Part shown: positions 25,937 to 41,444 of the stretch, piece by piece | Numbering within the stretch: position 1 is the first letter of the stretch | Layout of the letters: the number at the start of each line of letters is the position of its first letter | NCBI RefSeq assembly: GCF_051622035.1 | Contig: NC_135366.1 | Location: forward strand, 1,725,501 to 1,789,500 | From: Arctopsyche grandis | Lineage: Eukaryota; Arthropoda; Insecta; Trichoptera; Hydropsychidae | Length of the DNA stretch: 64,000 nucleotides | Direction of reading: 5' to 3' | Position numbers and translations under genes: made by a program | The notes under the pieces: generated by a model | Database searches by the model: none | Told to the model about the DNA's origin: nothing | What the model saw: only the letters and a program-made list of their open reading frames with translations

Positions 25937-28209
25937 TATGATAAACATCTCCATAATTTCTATTGTACATATGCTTAGCTGTTTGGGTTATTAAAAAGCT
26001 AATCGTTGCGTTGTAAATTTTGAACTCGACCAAAAGTGGTTACTTATTTTTTTCGTAATGCGAAATAATATAAGCATTGCGTATAGTTAAATGTTAAATT
26101 ATTATATTATTCTATGAATTTTTTTATGTATTTTAAATCGTTCGTTTTAGACATAAATTATCTGTAGAAAAAAATGTATATTGTGTCGGATTTATTCATT
26201 TACCAATTTTAAATGCTGTAATTTAAAAAAAATCCATTTTAAAAATTTTGTTAATTAATTTGAAGCTTATATAATATATTTCAAAATGTAATTTCATGAT
26301 TTGTTTTTTTATTTTCGACGCTCTAATTTATTAAAAAAATATACAGTTCTATATTATATTATTAATAATTTCAGAGCAAGTTAAAGTTATTTAAATTTGT
26401 TGAATCGTATTTAGAAATAATTTTACAAGTTACGATATTAAAATAAATTTAGTACAATCATATATATGTAAATAATCAATTAACTTTCAAAATATAATTC
26501 TTATAAAATTTTAATGTTTAATTTAAAAAAAAATACATATTTCATTATAGTAGTATAATATGATGATAGAGCTACTTTCTCACGGCTTAAATTTGTAATG
26601 AATAATAATATAATTTCAGTTTGGAATGAAATCATTAAGTATATAATTTGAGAAATCATCAATCTTATAATATAATACAATCTTATAATTATATAAAAAT
26701 TAAGTATCCCGATTTTATATATTTAAAAATTATATCTTAAATCGGCGGATTACTTGCTTACAAATATTTTTTTTAGATTTATCTCCATAGTATATTTATC
26801 TGAATTGTTATTAGGGTTTCGCAACAAAACGAGATTGTATCCTTTTTTTACTTGATTAAATTGATACAACCTTGGTATGTATGTATATATGTTTGTAGAT
26901 ATTGCATTTTCCTGGATGCTTGCGAGATAAGATAAATTCGTTTTTGATATGAGACATACATACAATTTGAGACTTTGATTTCATTCTTTCGTTTTCGATT
27001 TCGCCAAATGTGCGCATTCGTTGCGATTTTCAAACTGTGCGGTTGTTGGCGGACTTTTAATAAAAACATGGCAAAATTTTAGGTCAATCGTATGTTTGAA
27101 TAAGCGATAAATATCCGCCAAGTGAATTAGACTGGGCGTGGCAAAAAAACAGGCGATTTTCAAATCTCGTTAACTTTTTTAATTAATCTAATTATGAGAA
27201 TAATAATTAACATAATTAAATTATAAATCTCAACGTCTACTAACATATAAGCGAAATTTTCATAATGATCTTTATAATAAATTAAGTATTCAAATAAGTT
27301 TATTTCACAACTTTAAGTAAAATTCAGCAACAAATCTTCGGTCTTTTGGTTAATTACATATGTATAACTTGCGGTTAACTAATCAGTGGCCAAATATGTA
27401 CATATAAAATACATATAATATTCGAACGTTAAAATGTCCATTCTATGAGAACAGAAAATCATTTTGTGTTTTATTTATTTATTAAGATGTGTTTTTGTTT
27501 TTAATATAAATTTATATATCATATTGCAAAGTGATTTGTCAAAATAAACTGATCATTTAATTGAAAAAATGATCGTTAAATATGAAATACTGACCGTTTG
27601 AATGCTTATCAATTGAAAAATTAAATACATATTATATTTTATAAACATAATTAATACAATTATTAATTTAAATAAGTACCATTACATCAATTTGTATGAA
27701 AAATTTATGCATAATATAATATTTGGGCTTGGAATGAATTGTATGTAAAATTTTACTGTTGCGTCGTATTTTTTACCGTATGAATTATCGTAAAATTTAC
27801 GGTTTATAGTTTAGTAATGATATCTTATTTAAACTTTTTATAATTAAAAACTTTAGAATGGTGTGATATTTATGTATTTTTTGTTGATATTATTTAAAAA
27901 AAATATATAAACGGTCACCCATATTTTTCCCGCGTTGCTACTAATGTGAGTGTCAAAACAAGAAAAGCCGCTAATTTCGACATTTTTTTCGCTTAAGGTG
28001 TCGAAAGGAAAAGCTCTCCTCGTTTCCTTTTCTTTCCGTTTTTAAAAGGAAAAAGACAAATGCTTCCGCCTAATTGGTAACGTCGCGTTAACAACTTCTA
28101 GGGTTATTATAACGCCGTTAATTGACGTTCAAATATTTATAGAACACTTTTTAAGTCGTTCTTTAATATATCAGTAATATTGGATAAACTGAGCTTTGCT
28201 CGCAAAGGA
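25937..28209. other. AT-rich sequence, no gene recognised
   Basis: Very AT-rich to about 27900. A GC-richer stretch at 27915-28130 (ggtcacccatatttttcccgcg and gtcgcgttaacaactt) shows no coding signal. Nothing else is supported. Confidence 0.55.
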
Positions 28210-28653
28210 GTGAAATTTCATTCAAACAATAAATTAATTGAATTAACTTTTTTATAGAAAAATTTTAACAATTTTAGATGATATATTTTTGATGAATTAT
28301 TATTTCAAAGAATTATGCTGTGAACTGATTTTATCTAGGTTTAATTTAAGCCTCTAATTTTATTTGATAGTTGTCAATTTTGAATTCATTTACTATCAAA
28401 TACCTCGAATTGAACGAAATAAAGATAAAATGATCATCGGTGTTTCTTAAATATCTGGATCACTATTAAATAAAACGTGAAAATTCGTTCAAAAAATAAA
28501 ATAATCGAAGTATCTTTTTGTTTGTTTGAGTTTAAACAATTTTAGATGATATATTTTTGAAAATATTTCAAAGAATGATGCTGTGAATTGATTTTATTTC
28601 GGTTAAGTTAAGCCTCTGATTTCATTTGATGACTGTCAACTTTAAATTCTTAT
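28210..28653 (+). repeat. Direct duplication of about 180 bp
   Basis: 28210-28393 and 28478-28653 share gtgaaa-ttc-ttcaaa, acaattttagatgatatatttttga, tttcaaagaat-atgctgtgaa and aagcctct-attt-atttgat. An 84-bp spacer separates them. Divergence is modest, with several indels. Confidence 0.65.
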
Positions 28654-28689
28654 AAATTTTGTATTCTAACAACCCAATAATTTATATAT

Positions 28690-29295
28690 TTATTTAAAGT
28701 TTGGACCATTGTAGAAAATAAACAAAATTATAACTAAATAAATTAGAAATAACAAAAACAAAGCATATATGTATACACAAACAACACATTTAACACGATC
28801 ATAAAACTACTAAGCTATATATGTATGTAATAGCGTATAAAAATAATAAAAATTATAAATTATAAAAAACAACAAAGAAGGGAACGTCTTATAAAAGAAA
28901 AAAATACATAAATATACACAGATAAAAATGCATTTATACTTAATCATAAAAAACAATAGCAATTAATAATAGCGGATAACGTAAAAATATAAAATATAAA
29001 ATAAAACATAAGGAATGTCTTGCACCTACAGCCTGTTCCAATAAATAAAAACCAACTGCAAATACAAAACATCTCTGTGAGGCCCAAATGGAAGAGAGTA
29101 AATAAAAATTCCACTCATAAATCACAATCAATCATGAAAGCAATGATGAGCGCAGACTACCAGACAAATAGGTTAGAATAATATCCGACAATTTACGCTC
29201 ACTAAAGTGGAAAATATCACATTCAGACTAGGCAGCAAAGATTTTTATTAAGAAGTCGAATAGCTCTTGGCATAGGAGCCATTCGAAAAAGAAAA
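28690..29295 (-). mobile_element. 5'-truncated LINE, C-terminal codons and 3' UTR
   Basis: On the minus strand a short frame (29285-29223) reads APMPRAIRLLNKN and then stops. That resembles the extreme C-terminus of several non-LTR elements. About 500 bp of 3' UTR follow, ending near 28697 in ggtccaaactttaaataaata, the same tail that follows the 3' stem-loop elsewhere. The copy at 55585-55975 matches over the coding end and UTR. The stem-loop is partly lost in this copy. Confidence 0.5.
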
Positions 29296-29833
29296 AGATA
29301 TAATATAATAATATAAAGCTTGTCAAAAAGACATAATTTCAATTTGAAATTTTAGCGCACTTTATTTTCTTTGATTCATACTTACTATTAATTGATGTAG
29401 GGAAATTAAAGTTTCACAGACACTAACGATTTCACTATAGCATATAGTTAATAGATACACAAGGAAATCTCGTTCGCTAGTTTAGTACGATGACGATGAA
29501 TCTACCGAGGCGAGATAAAAATCAACCCGGAAGTGATCGTCTATACAATCCGGAAGTGTGTATATATTTTTCGCAAATGTCTAAATTGTATGGGTGTCGC
29601 AATTATTATCCTAGATGGAGATTTGTTATCATCACATAACGACAGAATGAGTATGCAGGCGGCATTAGCGTTTATTCTTCGCGAGAATTATGAGGATATT
29701 AATCAAAGCGGGCACGAGGCACAATTAAGGCTACACTAGCGCCCCCTGTTACCCCTTTCCACCCCCGAGAGGCATTCGTCTTATTTAATAAAATTAAATG
29801 TTTCACTCGATGTGTAAGGGGAAGGCTGTGTAA
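29296..29833. other. No gene recognised; one unexplained 68-codon frame
   Basis: The frame 29533-29739 is GC-richer near its end (GHEAQLRLH) and preceded by two ccggaagtg motifs at 29528 and 29551. I recognise no domain and cannot call it a gene. Confidence 0.4.
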
Positions 29834-30467
29834 TAACCTTTTAGTTTTGTATATAATATTAAGATATATAAAATTATAAAATAAAAAAAACTCAAGTAAA
29901 AAAAAACTGTAGTAAAAAATAAATGTATTTAATAAAACTGTAGTAATAAAATAATGTACTAAAATATAAATAAAATAAAAAGGCAATTTAAACAATATTT
30001 CAACAACAAATGTACAAATATGTGGGACTTCATGATCAATATTTCAATCAAAGAGATTTCAATGATTGGGGTTTCAATCAAAATTATGATCCCGGCTTAA
30101 ACTAATGTAATTAAATATATTACTAAGAGGTTTGGGTCGCATATGATGATATATGTACGTATGTGATGATTTTAAATCGGCCCAAACCTCTTAGTAATAT
30201 ATTTAATTACATTAGTTTAAGCCGGCATCATAATTTTGATTGAAACCCCATTCATTGAAAACTTTTTGATTGAAATAGTAATCATGAAATCCCACATATT
30301 TGTACATTTGTTGTTGAAATATTGTTTAAATTGCCTTTTTATTTTATTTATATTTTAGTACATTATTTCATTACTACAGTTTTATTAAATACATTGATTT
30401 TTTCTACAGCTTTTTTTTATTTTATAATTTTATATATCTTAATATTATATACAAAACTAAAAGGTTA
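29834..30467. repeat. Giant foldback: inverted repeat with arms of about 300 bp
   Basis: The left arm 29834-30139 and right arm 30178-30467 are inverted copies separated by a 38-base spacer. Outer ends are taaccttttagttttgtat and its complement; the inner ends are gaggtttgggtcg and cggcccaaacctc. Identity looks to be about 90 percent by eye, with short indels in A/T runs. No frame spans it. It could be a foldback element, a MITE pair inserted head to head, or a locus giving long hairpin RNA. Confidence 0.9.
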
Positions 30468-31005
30468 GTATTTAAAAAAGTTTTTTTTACCGGGGTTTTT
30501 ATTTTAAAATTTTTAGTTTACTAGTTATATAACCGGAGTAGAACTTTTAAATCAGCTGATAACTAATATCTAAAAATAAAACTATCACTGTTTGATCTGT
30601 GTACATATATTAAGCTTGTATTGGTTAGAATTTTTTTTGTTTTGTTTTGATTTGAGGTTATGGGTTAAACGTCATTCTGTCAGATTCACCGAACAGTGTT
30701 GCCACCCTGCATAAAGGCCGATGTGGCAACACCCAAGACCGTTGGCTCAGCAAGCCTCCACAAAACTATAAATATTTATATATTAGATATAACGAGAATC
30801 TATAAAGCAAATTTTATAAAATATAGAGTGAAAAAAGAAAAAGTTATAGGCGTTTAAATAATTAAAATTTGACAGCGAGATGGCAGGGCGAAAAGTAATG
30901 AAACTACCGATGTGAATGATGAATGTGACAGATAAACGTCACCGTGTAATACGATGCAGTATTTTCAAACGTGTCTAATATGATATTTTTTCACCATCGT
31001 AATTG
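30468..31005. other. No gene recognised
   Basis: AT-rich flanks of the foldback. It includes a 10-bp hairpin listed separately and a gacgtttatc-like stretch near 30940 resembling 45205-45235. Confidence 0.4.
30696..30732. repeat. Hairpin gtgttgccac / gtggcaacac
   Basis: The arms 30696-30705 and 30723-30732 are exact complements with a 17-base loop. The preceding cagtgttgcca resembles a hAT-type terminus, but no second terminus is identifiable. Confidence 0.7.
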
Positions 31006-31009
31006 CGGA

Positions 31010-31085
31010 TGATACCTTAGCTTATATTGATGACCAAAATGAGCAATATGGCAAAGTATGAAAACGATCGGATAAGAGATAAGGG
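31010..31085 (+). repeat. Fragment of a dispersed repeat shared with 45 and 60 kb
   Basis: The block ttgatgaccaaaatgagcaa ... ggcaaagtatgaaaacgatc ... ggataagag is the complement of the sequence at 45070-45125 and 60275-60330. At 60 kb this block lies inside a HelC copy, so the fragments may derive from a longer HelC relative. Confidence 0.6.
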
Positions 31086-31908
31086 ATATAAAAAATGACC
31101 GCTTACACGAAAACCATGTGAAACGTATAAGAGGTTAGTAAAAATTGGACCGGATTAAATTACTAAGATTTATATGTATGTATGTATATATTTTTTTGAA
31201 TATCTTTCTACCTAACTTGGCTCACTCTCGATGTTGACTTGTTTGTACATATGTATACATACAATACATGGCTATGGTAATATCTCACTTTAAAATGTTT
31301 TCTTAGAATGTATCTTAGCGGAATATAGCGTGTAATTAACATTCCGCAGAAAGCGTTGAATTAAATACCATCGCGTACGAAAATGTTTCGTGTGTTGAAA
31401 AAACGATAGCAGAATACCTCAAACGCGCTTTGAATGTTTACTAAATTGTATTAAGTATTGCGAATTATACCTTTCACGTATATTTATTTTTAATGATACA
31501 TTAATAACCTCATTTCGAGATGAATTTTTTATTTGTTTATAAATTAAGATTGCAAAATTTCGTACAGTTTGCTGCTTAAAAACGTTCACCACCATATGTA
31601 TATGAAAATCGGGTATAAACTTGTATGCAATCGTGTAATATGTTTTGCCTCTGTAGCAAATCTACAGTTTTCAATTCGAACTATCAAACTGATGCATACT
31701 ATCTTTGACTATATGTAGACAGTAAAATTTTCTGAAAAGATTTGATTTTTACAAGGTTTTTCTTAGTTTATAACGATAAGTGTTCCCTTCCTAAAATTCT
31801 TCCGATCGCTTTAAAACTTTTCCATTTTCCAAGGTTTGGTCTCTGATTCCAATTGTGTCTGCTAAGTCGATGGTGAAATATAGTCGTAATCAACATGTTT
31901 AAAGATTC

Positions 31909-31968
31909 ACTTAAAACCTTGGGTCACGGAAGGAAGATATGATATAAAGGCGACCCAAGGTTTTAAGT
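31909..31968. repeat. 17-bp perfect-stem hairpin
   Basis: acttaaaaccttgggtc (31909-31925) is the exact complement of 31952-31968, with a 26-base loop. The stem sequence resembles the inner stem of the 30 kb foldback in style (ttgggtc), but the two are not clearly homologous. Confidence 0.8.
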
Positions 31969-34900
31969 AATTTTATATATAATTACATTAACCCTCTAGT
32001 ATATACATATATATTATAACTTTGTATGAAGTAATATATTTAATTACATTAATCCTTCACGTTAATCATCTAGTATACATATTATTTTTGATTTATTTAA
32101 ATTAATTTCTCTAAGATTATCACTTAAGTCGGGACTTTAACTTATAGCTTAGTAATTTTAATATTTATTTTTTCTAATTTATAATTCGCTTGATAAAGGG
32201 TGGCAATTGATTCATTTTGTATTTTATATTAATATTCAATGAACAGAATTTAAAAAAATTAAAGAAAATATTGATCTACATAAGTGAATAAGACACAAAC
32301 TTTATTTAAAAAAATTAAATTTTTTAAACAAATTATAATATATAATTTAATTAAATATCTAAAACATGTATGTAATATATTATTCTTGTTCCATTTCATC
32401 ATTTTTTTTAATTTTGGTGGATCTACACTGAATTAAACGGCTCGGGTGTGTGAAATTAATAAATGTAATAATTTTTAAGAAAATATTGTAGTCTACAGTC
32501 TAAATTAGATAGTATGGAAAATTGTACGGTTTTTAAATATAAAACTGTTACAGATTTGCATATCTCTCTCTACAGGTACCTTATTCGACTTGACAATCAT
32601 TATTTTTGCAGCATTTGTTTCCGAATGACAAATATAGACATATTAAAAAGCAATATTGAAATTGTAGGAATATTTTCACACGAACTATGTATTATATATG
32701 TTATAAATAAATTTTTCAGCGACTGTTTAAACGCCAGAAATAACTTAGGCGTCTGTGAAACTCTAAATAAATTCACTTTATATCGCTTTTTTCCGTCGTA
32801 TATTAGTATATATAATATTAATAAATATTCTCACTACCTACGCGAAGAGTGCGTTGCAAATTTGTAGTCTGCCGCTTCTACACGTTACATATTTATTTTT
32901 TTTATTTTGGCAAAGGTAAATTTTTCACAATGTAAAGACGTGGACTTGTTATACTTCCAACTACAATCGTTAATATTCCAGGTTTGAAATTTTCAAACGT
33001 TTGTGTGTTTTGAAACTCATCACACACAAAACACACAAAGCGGCCCGATAGACACAAAGGAGAAAGGTATATTATAATCCCAGTTAGTTATTATTATTAT
33101 ATTATTTCGTTTAAGAATTAATCCAATTCGTTTTTAATTCCGGCGCTGGATTAAGCATCGGTGAATAATAATATTAATATTATTAATTCAGACACACACG
33201 TAATAGTAAGTCGAGTTAAGCTGCTTATCTAAAATTCATTCTCAGATTCGTTTCATTTTCGACGGTCGCCTTTCTTATTTTGCCCAGTGTTATTTTAAAT
33301 ATTATTTTATATATGTCGTTGTGTGGTTTTGAATATTGGTGAGGATTATGTGTATTTTTTAGAAAAATGCGACACGTTTCAAAAATTTCACCGTCACGAC
33401 TGTACAAATTACGATGACCCGTCCGAGAAAAGTTGTTGATGAATTTTTCCGAACGTTAAATTCTCGCCCACTCCAAATGGAGAGTCGGAAAATAATACAT
33501 GTGACTAACTGTTTCATTATTTTTAGAATGCTCTTTTAAAAAGGTGGTTTCTCAGTGATGATTCCGTATTTAATGTGCGGAAAATATTCTTGGCATGCGC
33601 CATTAAATATTGCTCCAAATTTAATAGTCGAAATTTTTACGTAGGATTTTTAAAATAACAAATTTTAGAATGAGATTTGTATGCACATATACTATTTACT
33701 ATTTATAATTATTCTCCTCCTCCTCATTGACTTTAAACTAAACTTCTTGACTATAGTCAACTTGGTTGAGTAAAAGTTAAAATGAGAAAAGATAAAATGG
33801 AACTTTTCTATTAAATTTTACAGTCTATTTAAATATCGTGAGATAATTAATATGTATACCAAATTTCGTGGTTCAAAATTAAAAACTATTATAGCGAATG
33901 AAAAAAGACATTAATTTGTATTTATTAGGATTTAACAAAAAAACATCAACAAATTGAAATATGTATAAATGATGAATTAAAAAATTGCATAGGTTATTTA
34001 AAGAGCGTTTGAGTTAACAAGTGTTCATAATATTTGTCCACTTTATAGTATTCGCCTTTTATTAGCAAAAAAAATGAAAGTCATCTCTCAGTGTCTTGGA
34101 TATTTTGTATGAAAGTATGTTTTAAAATTGGGGAAAAAAAGTACATTTTCAAGGTCAAATTTTTCTGTGCCAAAGATTAAAATAAATTTTAGTTGTTATT
34201 CAAGTTCCTTTCATGTTTGGATGTGAACGTTTCTGTTAGCTTTATTTATTTTTCATTGAGTTTATTGAATCAAACTTAAGCCTGGCTTAATTTTATATTG
34301 AACTACAAGACATCCTATACTTAGCGAAGATTTTCTTTTTCATTCATTAATTTTTTAACGATAGTAGCGCCAGCGAAGGAAAAAGTTCATCTCTCGGGAA
34401 AACTCTTACACGTGTTTATTTCATCTAAGGTACAATTTCTTTTATACATGCAATAAAAGAAAAATACGGCCCAGAGTTTTGAGCCCTCGGTTGTATATTT
34501 TTATAACCTTAAATCATGTTTATGCGCTACTTGCTTATGCTCCTGCATACGCGCACACAATTAATGTACCGTTAAAGAAAATTCAAATTTATTCACACAC
34601 ACATACGAAAAAAAGGCCTACCGAGGAAAAACTTAAATTGAACTTTCAAAGAACTGATTAGAATTAAACCCATTGGTGTGCTACATATCTAGGCCTGTTA
34701 TATAATGCCCAAAAGGGAACATGTTTATCTTTTTAACCCTCTGTTGTACTTCATTTAAAGTTGGTCCAATGCGAAACATGAAAAATAATTGCGTACAATT
34801 TCAAACCCAACTATGGTCTTAGTTGGAGTACCAACTAGATATTATTTCACACTAAACGATTCTATATTTAACAACTGTATAATTTTATGGCGAACAAACG

Positions 34901-35662
34901 TACTTTTCCAAAGTAACCAGGTGGTTTTGTATGGAAGTCCTACGATCCCACGATTCGAGTCCTTCCAAAACTCACCTAGGCTCTAATACAGGGACTAATA
35001 TACTGAAGTATATTACTGTAAAAAAATTGGTTATCCTAAACTAAAAACTGTGGATTTTGCAAAACGTATAAACAAACATGAAGATGTACAAATACTATTC
35101 AGACAATTATTGAAATCATATTGTAGATAATTGAATATAGAAATGGAATAACACTAACTAAATTGAATCTTTAAGATATGACATGAAATTAGTTTTAATT
35201 TCTTTTTATATAAATTTTTTTATTTTGAAATATATTTTATTTCCACTTTTACTAAAATAAGTTTTAGAAGGGTACAAGAATCAATTAATTAAAAATAAAA
35301 AAAATTACACATTATATGTATTTATATCGAATTTAATACATTTTCATTTTTGGTCCTTAATAAAAAATGTTAATAAAAAAATGTTATAGAATCCCCAGTG
35401 CAAAAAAAAATATTAACGAACATGCATCTAAAAGACGGCTCGGAAAATTAAATTTTTGGTGATTTATAAATATTTTATATGACAATACTTTTTGAAAACA
35501 AAACAAGTATTGCTTTACAAAACTGCAAGTTCGAGAAACACTGGCTTCGCAAAAAATATAAAACATACATGAAAAACTTCCCAAAGATTCACTGGATTTT
35601 TTTAAACGTTAAATAGCAAAAAAATGAATTTTCAAACAAATAAAAAAAATAGTCGAAGTTTG

Positions 35663-35681
35663 TGTCGAGCTGAGCTCGACA
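35663..35681. repeat. Near-palindrome tgtcgagct-g-agctcgaca
   Basis: Two 9-base arms flank a single G. The phrase tcgacatacgag is repeated at 35676 and 35719. No function can be assigned. Confidence 0.75.
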
Positions 35682-36639
35682 TACGAGTGCAGTGCGTGTA
35701 AGGTCGCGTCAAGACCAGTTCGACATACGAGCTAAAAGGGTTAGTAATAAGATATTTTTTTCATTTAAAGTTCTCCATCGTCCTCTATTTCACGAACTTT
35801 ATCCTCCATTTGTATTTTTTTAACTCGTTACCAGTATATCTATATATTATACATATATACCATTAAAATCTTTTTTTTTCACTGATTTTAATTTTTATGA
35901 TGACAATTAGGTCATTGCTGTTTTGAATTAATTTCTGAGCCATCCTGTATATGGCACGCTCTGTTGTGTGTGTGTTAAGCAGACGCACGAGCTAAGGAAA
36001 TTGTTGTTAGACAGTAAATTACATTAAAACAAATGCTCGGCATACTACAATCTACGAGAGATGCCCGCAAGCGAGCGACTGGGATGGGGATGGAAAACAC
36101 TTTTCCTCGGAAAACACCGTCGCTACCTGGGAAATGGATGTCTTTTGATAAACTGTAAAAGCTATTCTCATCTCTGCTCAAAGTGCTCAAAGGCAGCTGT
36201 CGCGAAAACGACGCCAAAATTATCATCCGAAAAGCTTCCGAACGTCGGTCGGCTCTAATTTTCTAATCCCCAGCACAAGTTTGCTGTATCCGAAATTAAA
36301 AATAAATCAATTTGGGCTTTTATCGATTTTTTTCATACATATCGACTGCCAAACAATGAATTTTTATCGACGATCTTATAATGAAAGGTTTTTATGTGTG
36401 GGGCGCGTGATCATCGTTACTTTTTTATTTGAAAACTTAAATATTATCAGAAAAGGGGGAATTTTATGATCGTTCCGGTCGATGGATTGTATGTTAAAAA
36501 GTTTACGTATTCTGGTATAATTTACGATAGATCAAAACAGAAGATTATTTTTTTGTAGAATGCGATACCATAATGAATGTTTGAATCAAATTTAATACTT
36601 TTTATTGGAATACAACTTAATTAGACTTGCAATAGATTA

Positions 36640-36905
36640 CCTAAATACAATCTGCTTTAGATCGTCGACTTTAGAGAGTATTTAATTAATATTGTGTATT
36701 AGATGTATTATGAGCATTTATAAGAATTATAAATAGGTTTTTGAGATCTTTTTCTTATCATGACATTAACATTATAATAATATAATACTATGATTACTAA
36801 CAAAATTTAATTAAAATTGTAAAATAGAAAATGATCAGTAGATCAGTAGCTATCAAAATAGATGGATTATTAACATTATTTAGTAATAATAAAAAGCATT
36901 AAAAA
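36640..36905 (-). repeat. Dispersed repeat R1, copy 2 (inverted)
   Basis: Complement of 3215-3490. The plus strand shows attatgagcatttataagaa, ataggtttttgagatc, atcagtagatcagtagct and agtaataataaaaagc. Boundaries are approximate. Confidence 0.65.
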
Positions 36906-38194
36906 ATAAAAAAAAGACTTGCATAATATGTGTTAATTTCATGTTAGTTCAAATATACATACATACATATGTTCATTGAATCCAATTTAATATCAAAAAC
37001 ATCGCGCCAAAATAAGTCACTCAATGCGTTCAAAACTGGAAATATACTCATTTTCTTTGAAGGTGTAAAATATATATTTTTTTTATTATATACGAAATAA
37101 AACCGCAAATTTATAATCATCAAAGCTAAAGCCGGTTTAAATACAGTATTTCATACGCCAGTTTATTACGTCTCACCCTATACGTTATAGAACGACGAAC
37201 TTGGCCTCTCCTTTGCGCCGAATAGTAAAATAAAAAAATTTACGACCCAGAACTTTCTTCCATAGTAAAAAGCGCAGTCGTTAAATCTTCATTCGCAATA
37301 ATCCTTGATAACATCCCTCTCTATCTCTGTCTGGCCTCAAATCGGTCAAAATATTAACTATCGTCTCGAATGGTGCTCTAAAGTGCAAAAGAGATGGCTT
37401 GGGACGGATCGAGTTAAATTATACAAGAGTCATCGCTTTATAATCAGTTTCAACGGATTACCTTTGAAATCGCTTTTGCATAGGAAATCCATTTTCCGCA
37501 GCGAGATTGGATGGTCCGTGCACAATTTATGGACGTTTGAGTTTAATGTTGATTCAAATGACCTTTATAAATTGTCGTTAAGGCAGGCACTTAGCTCGGA
37601 AAAATTAAATTAGACCGGTACAATATGGAAAATCGGTACGAATTAAATGGTCAATCACTTTTACAAAAAATTTGATTACGGTTTACATATGTATGTATTT
37701 TAATAAGTTAGCCTTTTATTCTTTGATTTAAATACTGTTTGACAAGCAGAAAATAGTCCAAGCAGTCAATGTCCGATAATATATGTACATACATATGTAT
37801 AATACTGATCATCCATGTACATGCTGGCCAAATAAATAAACAGGCACATTTCATCTGTCTACGGGTATATATGTATTTAATGGTACAATTAGACTGTTGT
37901 ATTACATATGTATGTATATATGTATGTACATACAGACATACGTAGTTATAAAATTGAGACTGTATTTTAAATGAAATTTTGATTTATCTATAATTTTACA
38001 TGATTGTGAGAAAACAATATTTATACGTTTCTTTTTTATGAATGAATTTTTAAATTTATAATTTTATTTTTTTTTGTGCCTAAAAAATTGAATATCTGAT
38101 AAATTTGTATTTCTATACAAATTATTAAAATATTTTTTTTATATTAAATAATAATTAATTATTTGTTGGCTTACATAATTTTTGTCATAATTTA
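36906..38194. other. No gene recognised
   Basis: 37140-37640 is a GC-richer island. Its 102-codon frame (37305-37613) shows no domain I recognise. The rest is AT-rich with catatgtatg microsatellite motifs at 37780-37945. Confidence 0.45.
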
Positions 38195-39780
<1,586 letters not shown>

Positions 39781-40301
39781 GGTTGCGTTCTTTCCGATCG
39801 CGGAAAATTCACCTCGATAAAAGCTTTGACTGCTTATCTGTGGTGGCAGTTTAATGATATAGATTCAATCAGAGCAGTTATCATCGGTGGCGCCCTGGGG
39901 CCATCGCTTTGTCGCATTCGTAGAATCGAGGGGTGGGAAAAGGGGAGGGTTGGTCGAACGATTAAGCTCGTCCTGCCGGAGGCTGCGCCTAATCCTCTTA
40001 CGGACAGAACGCGAGCGCAACGAACGAGCTTTATCTGCGAAAGCTCGCAGATGAAGGCTTTTTTTCCGTTAATAAACGGCCCGATTCGAGAGACGACTCT
40101 GTGAAAGTTTCCCGGTCGAATTACACGATTAAAATTATATACATATATTTTAAATGAAAATTTGCCACAGTCCTGGTAGGGGCGATCTGCTTACAATTGA
40201 AACCTCGCGGGTTCCAAAATAGACCTATTAGAGGGGCAGGTTTTTGTACAATTTATGTAGATCATATGCTTATTTTGTAACCCCAATGCGCGATTTTAAT
40301 T
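39781..40301. other. GC-richer island, no gene recognised
   Basis: 39780-40120 has a 117-codon frame, but its first codons lie in the repeat array (gaaaatttcctgg) and no domain is evident. It may be a conserved non-coding island. 40160-40240 contains a tRNA-like cgcgggttccaaa phrase without a foldable tRNA around it. Confidence 0.4.
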
Positions 40302-40526
40302 TACACCGGGAAGGCCTAATAGGTGACCCCAAATACGCCTTCCTGGCCAGAAATATTGTACATTTTGATACAAGTGTTAGAATTATACAAAGTAAACACA
40401 TATCAATTAAGATCCACAGAGACGTCTATGGTCAAATTTGTAAATAGCATTTGTAAATAATTCAGTAAATACACTGATATCAATTAACATCCAAAGAGAT
40501 ATTTATGGTCAAATTTATGATAATAA

Positions 40527-41341
<815 letters not shown>

Positions 41342-41444
41342 TATTTAATCAGCATTTTTAAAAAATTCGGTGAAATTCGATAATTTTATCAAATATTTGT
41401 GAAAAACATTAATTGATATTTTCGACTGCAAACTGAGGTTTTAT

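Larger units (their letters stand above)
31086..36639. other. Long AT-rich tract without a recognised gene
   Basis: The longest methionine-initiated frame is 117 codons at 32514-32867; it is rich in Ile, Tyr and Phe, as expected from AT-rich DNA, and shows no domain. Slightly GC-richer parts are 32990-33600 and 34440-34980. 35640-35745 has two copies of tcgacatacgag and a small palindrome. No exon, RNA gene or complete element could be supported. Confidence 0.5.

Noticed and set aside
29533..29739. 68-codon frame before the giant foldback
   Set aside because: Partly GC-richer and intriguing, but too short and without a recognisable motif.
32514..32867. 117-codon frame on the plus strand
   Set aside because: Composition follows AT-rich DNA (Ile, Tyr, Phe, Asn), no domain is recognised, and there is no splice or start context.
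40160..40240. tRNA-like phrase cgcgggttccaaa
   Set aside because: No cloverleaf can be drawn around it and no A-box is correctly spaced.
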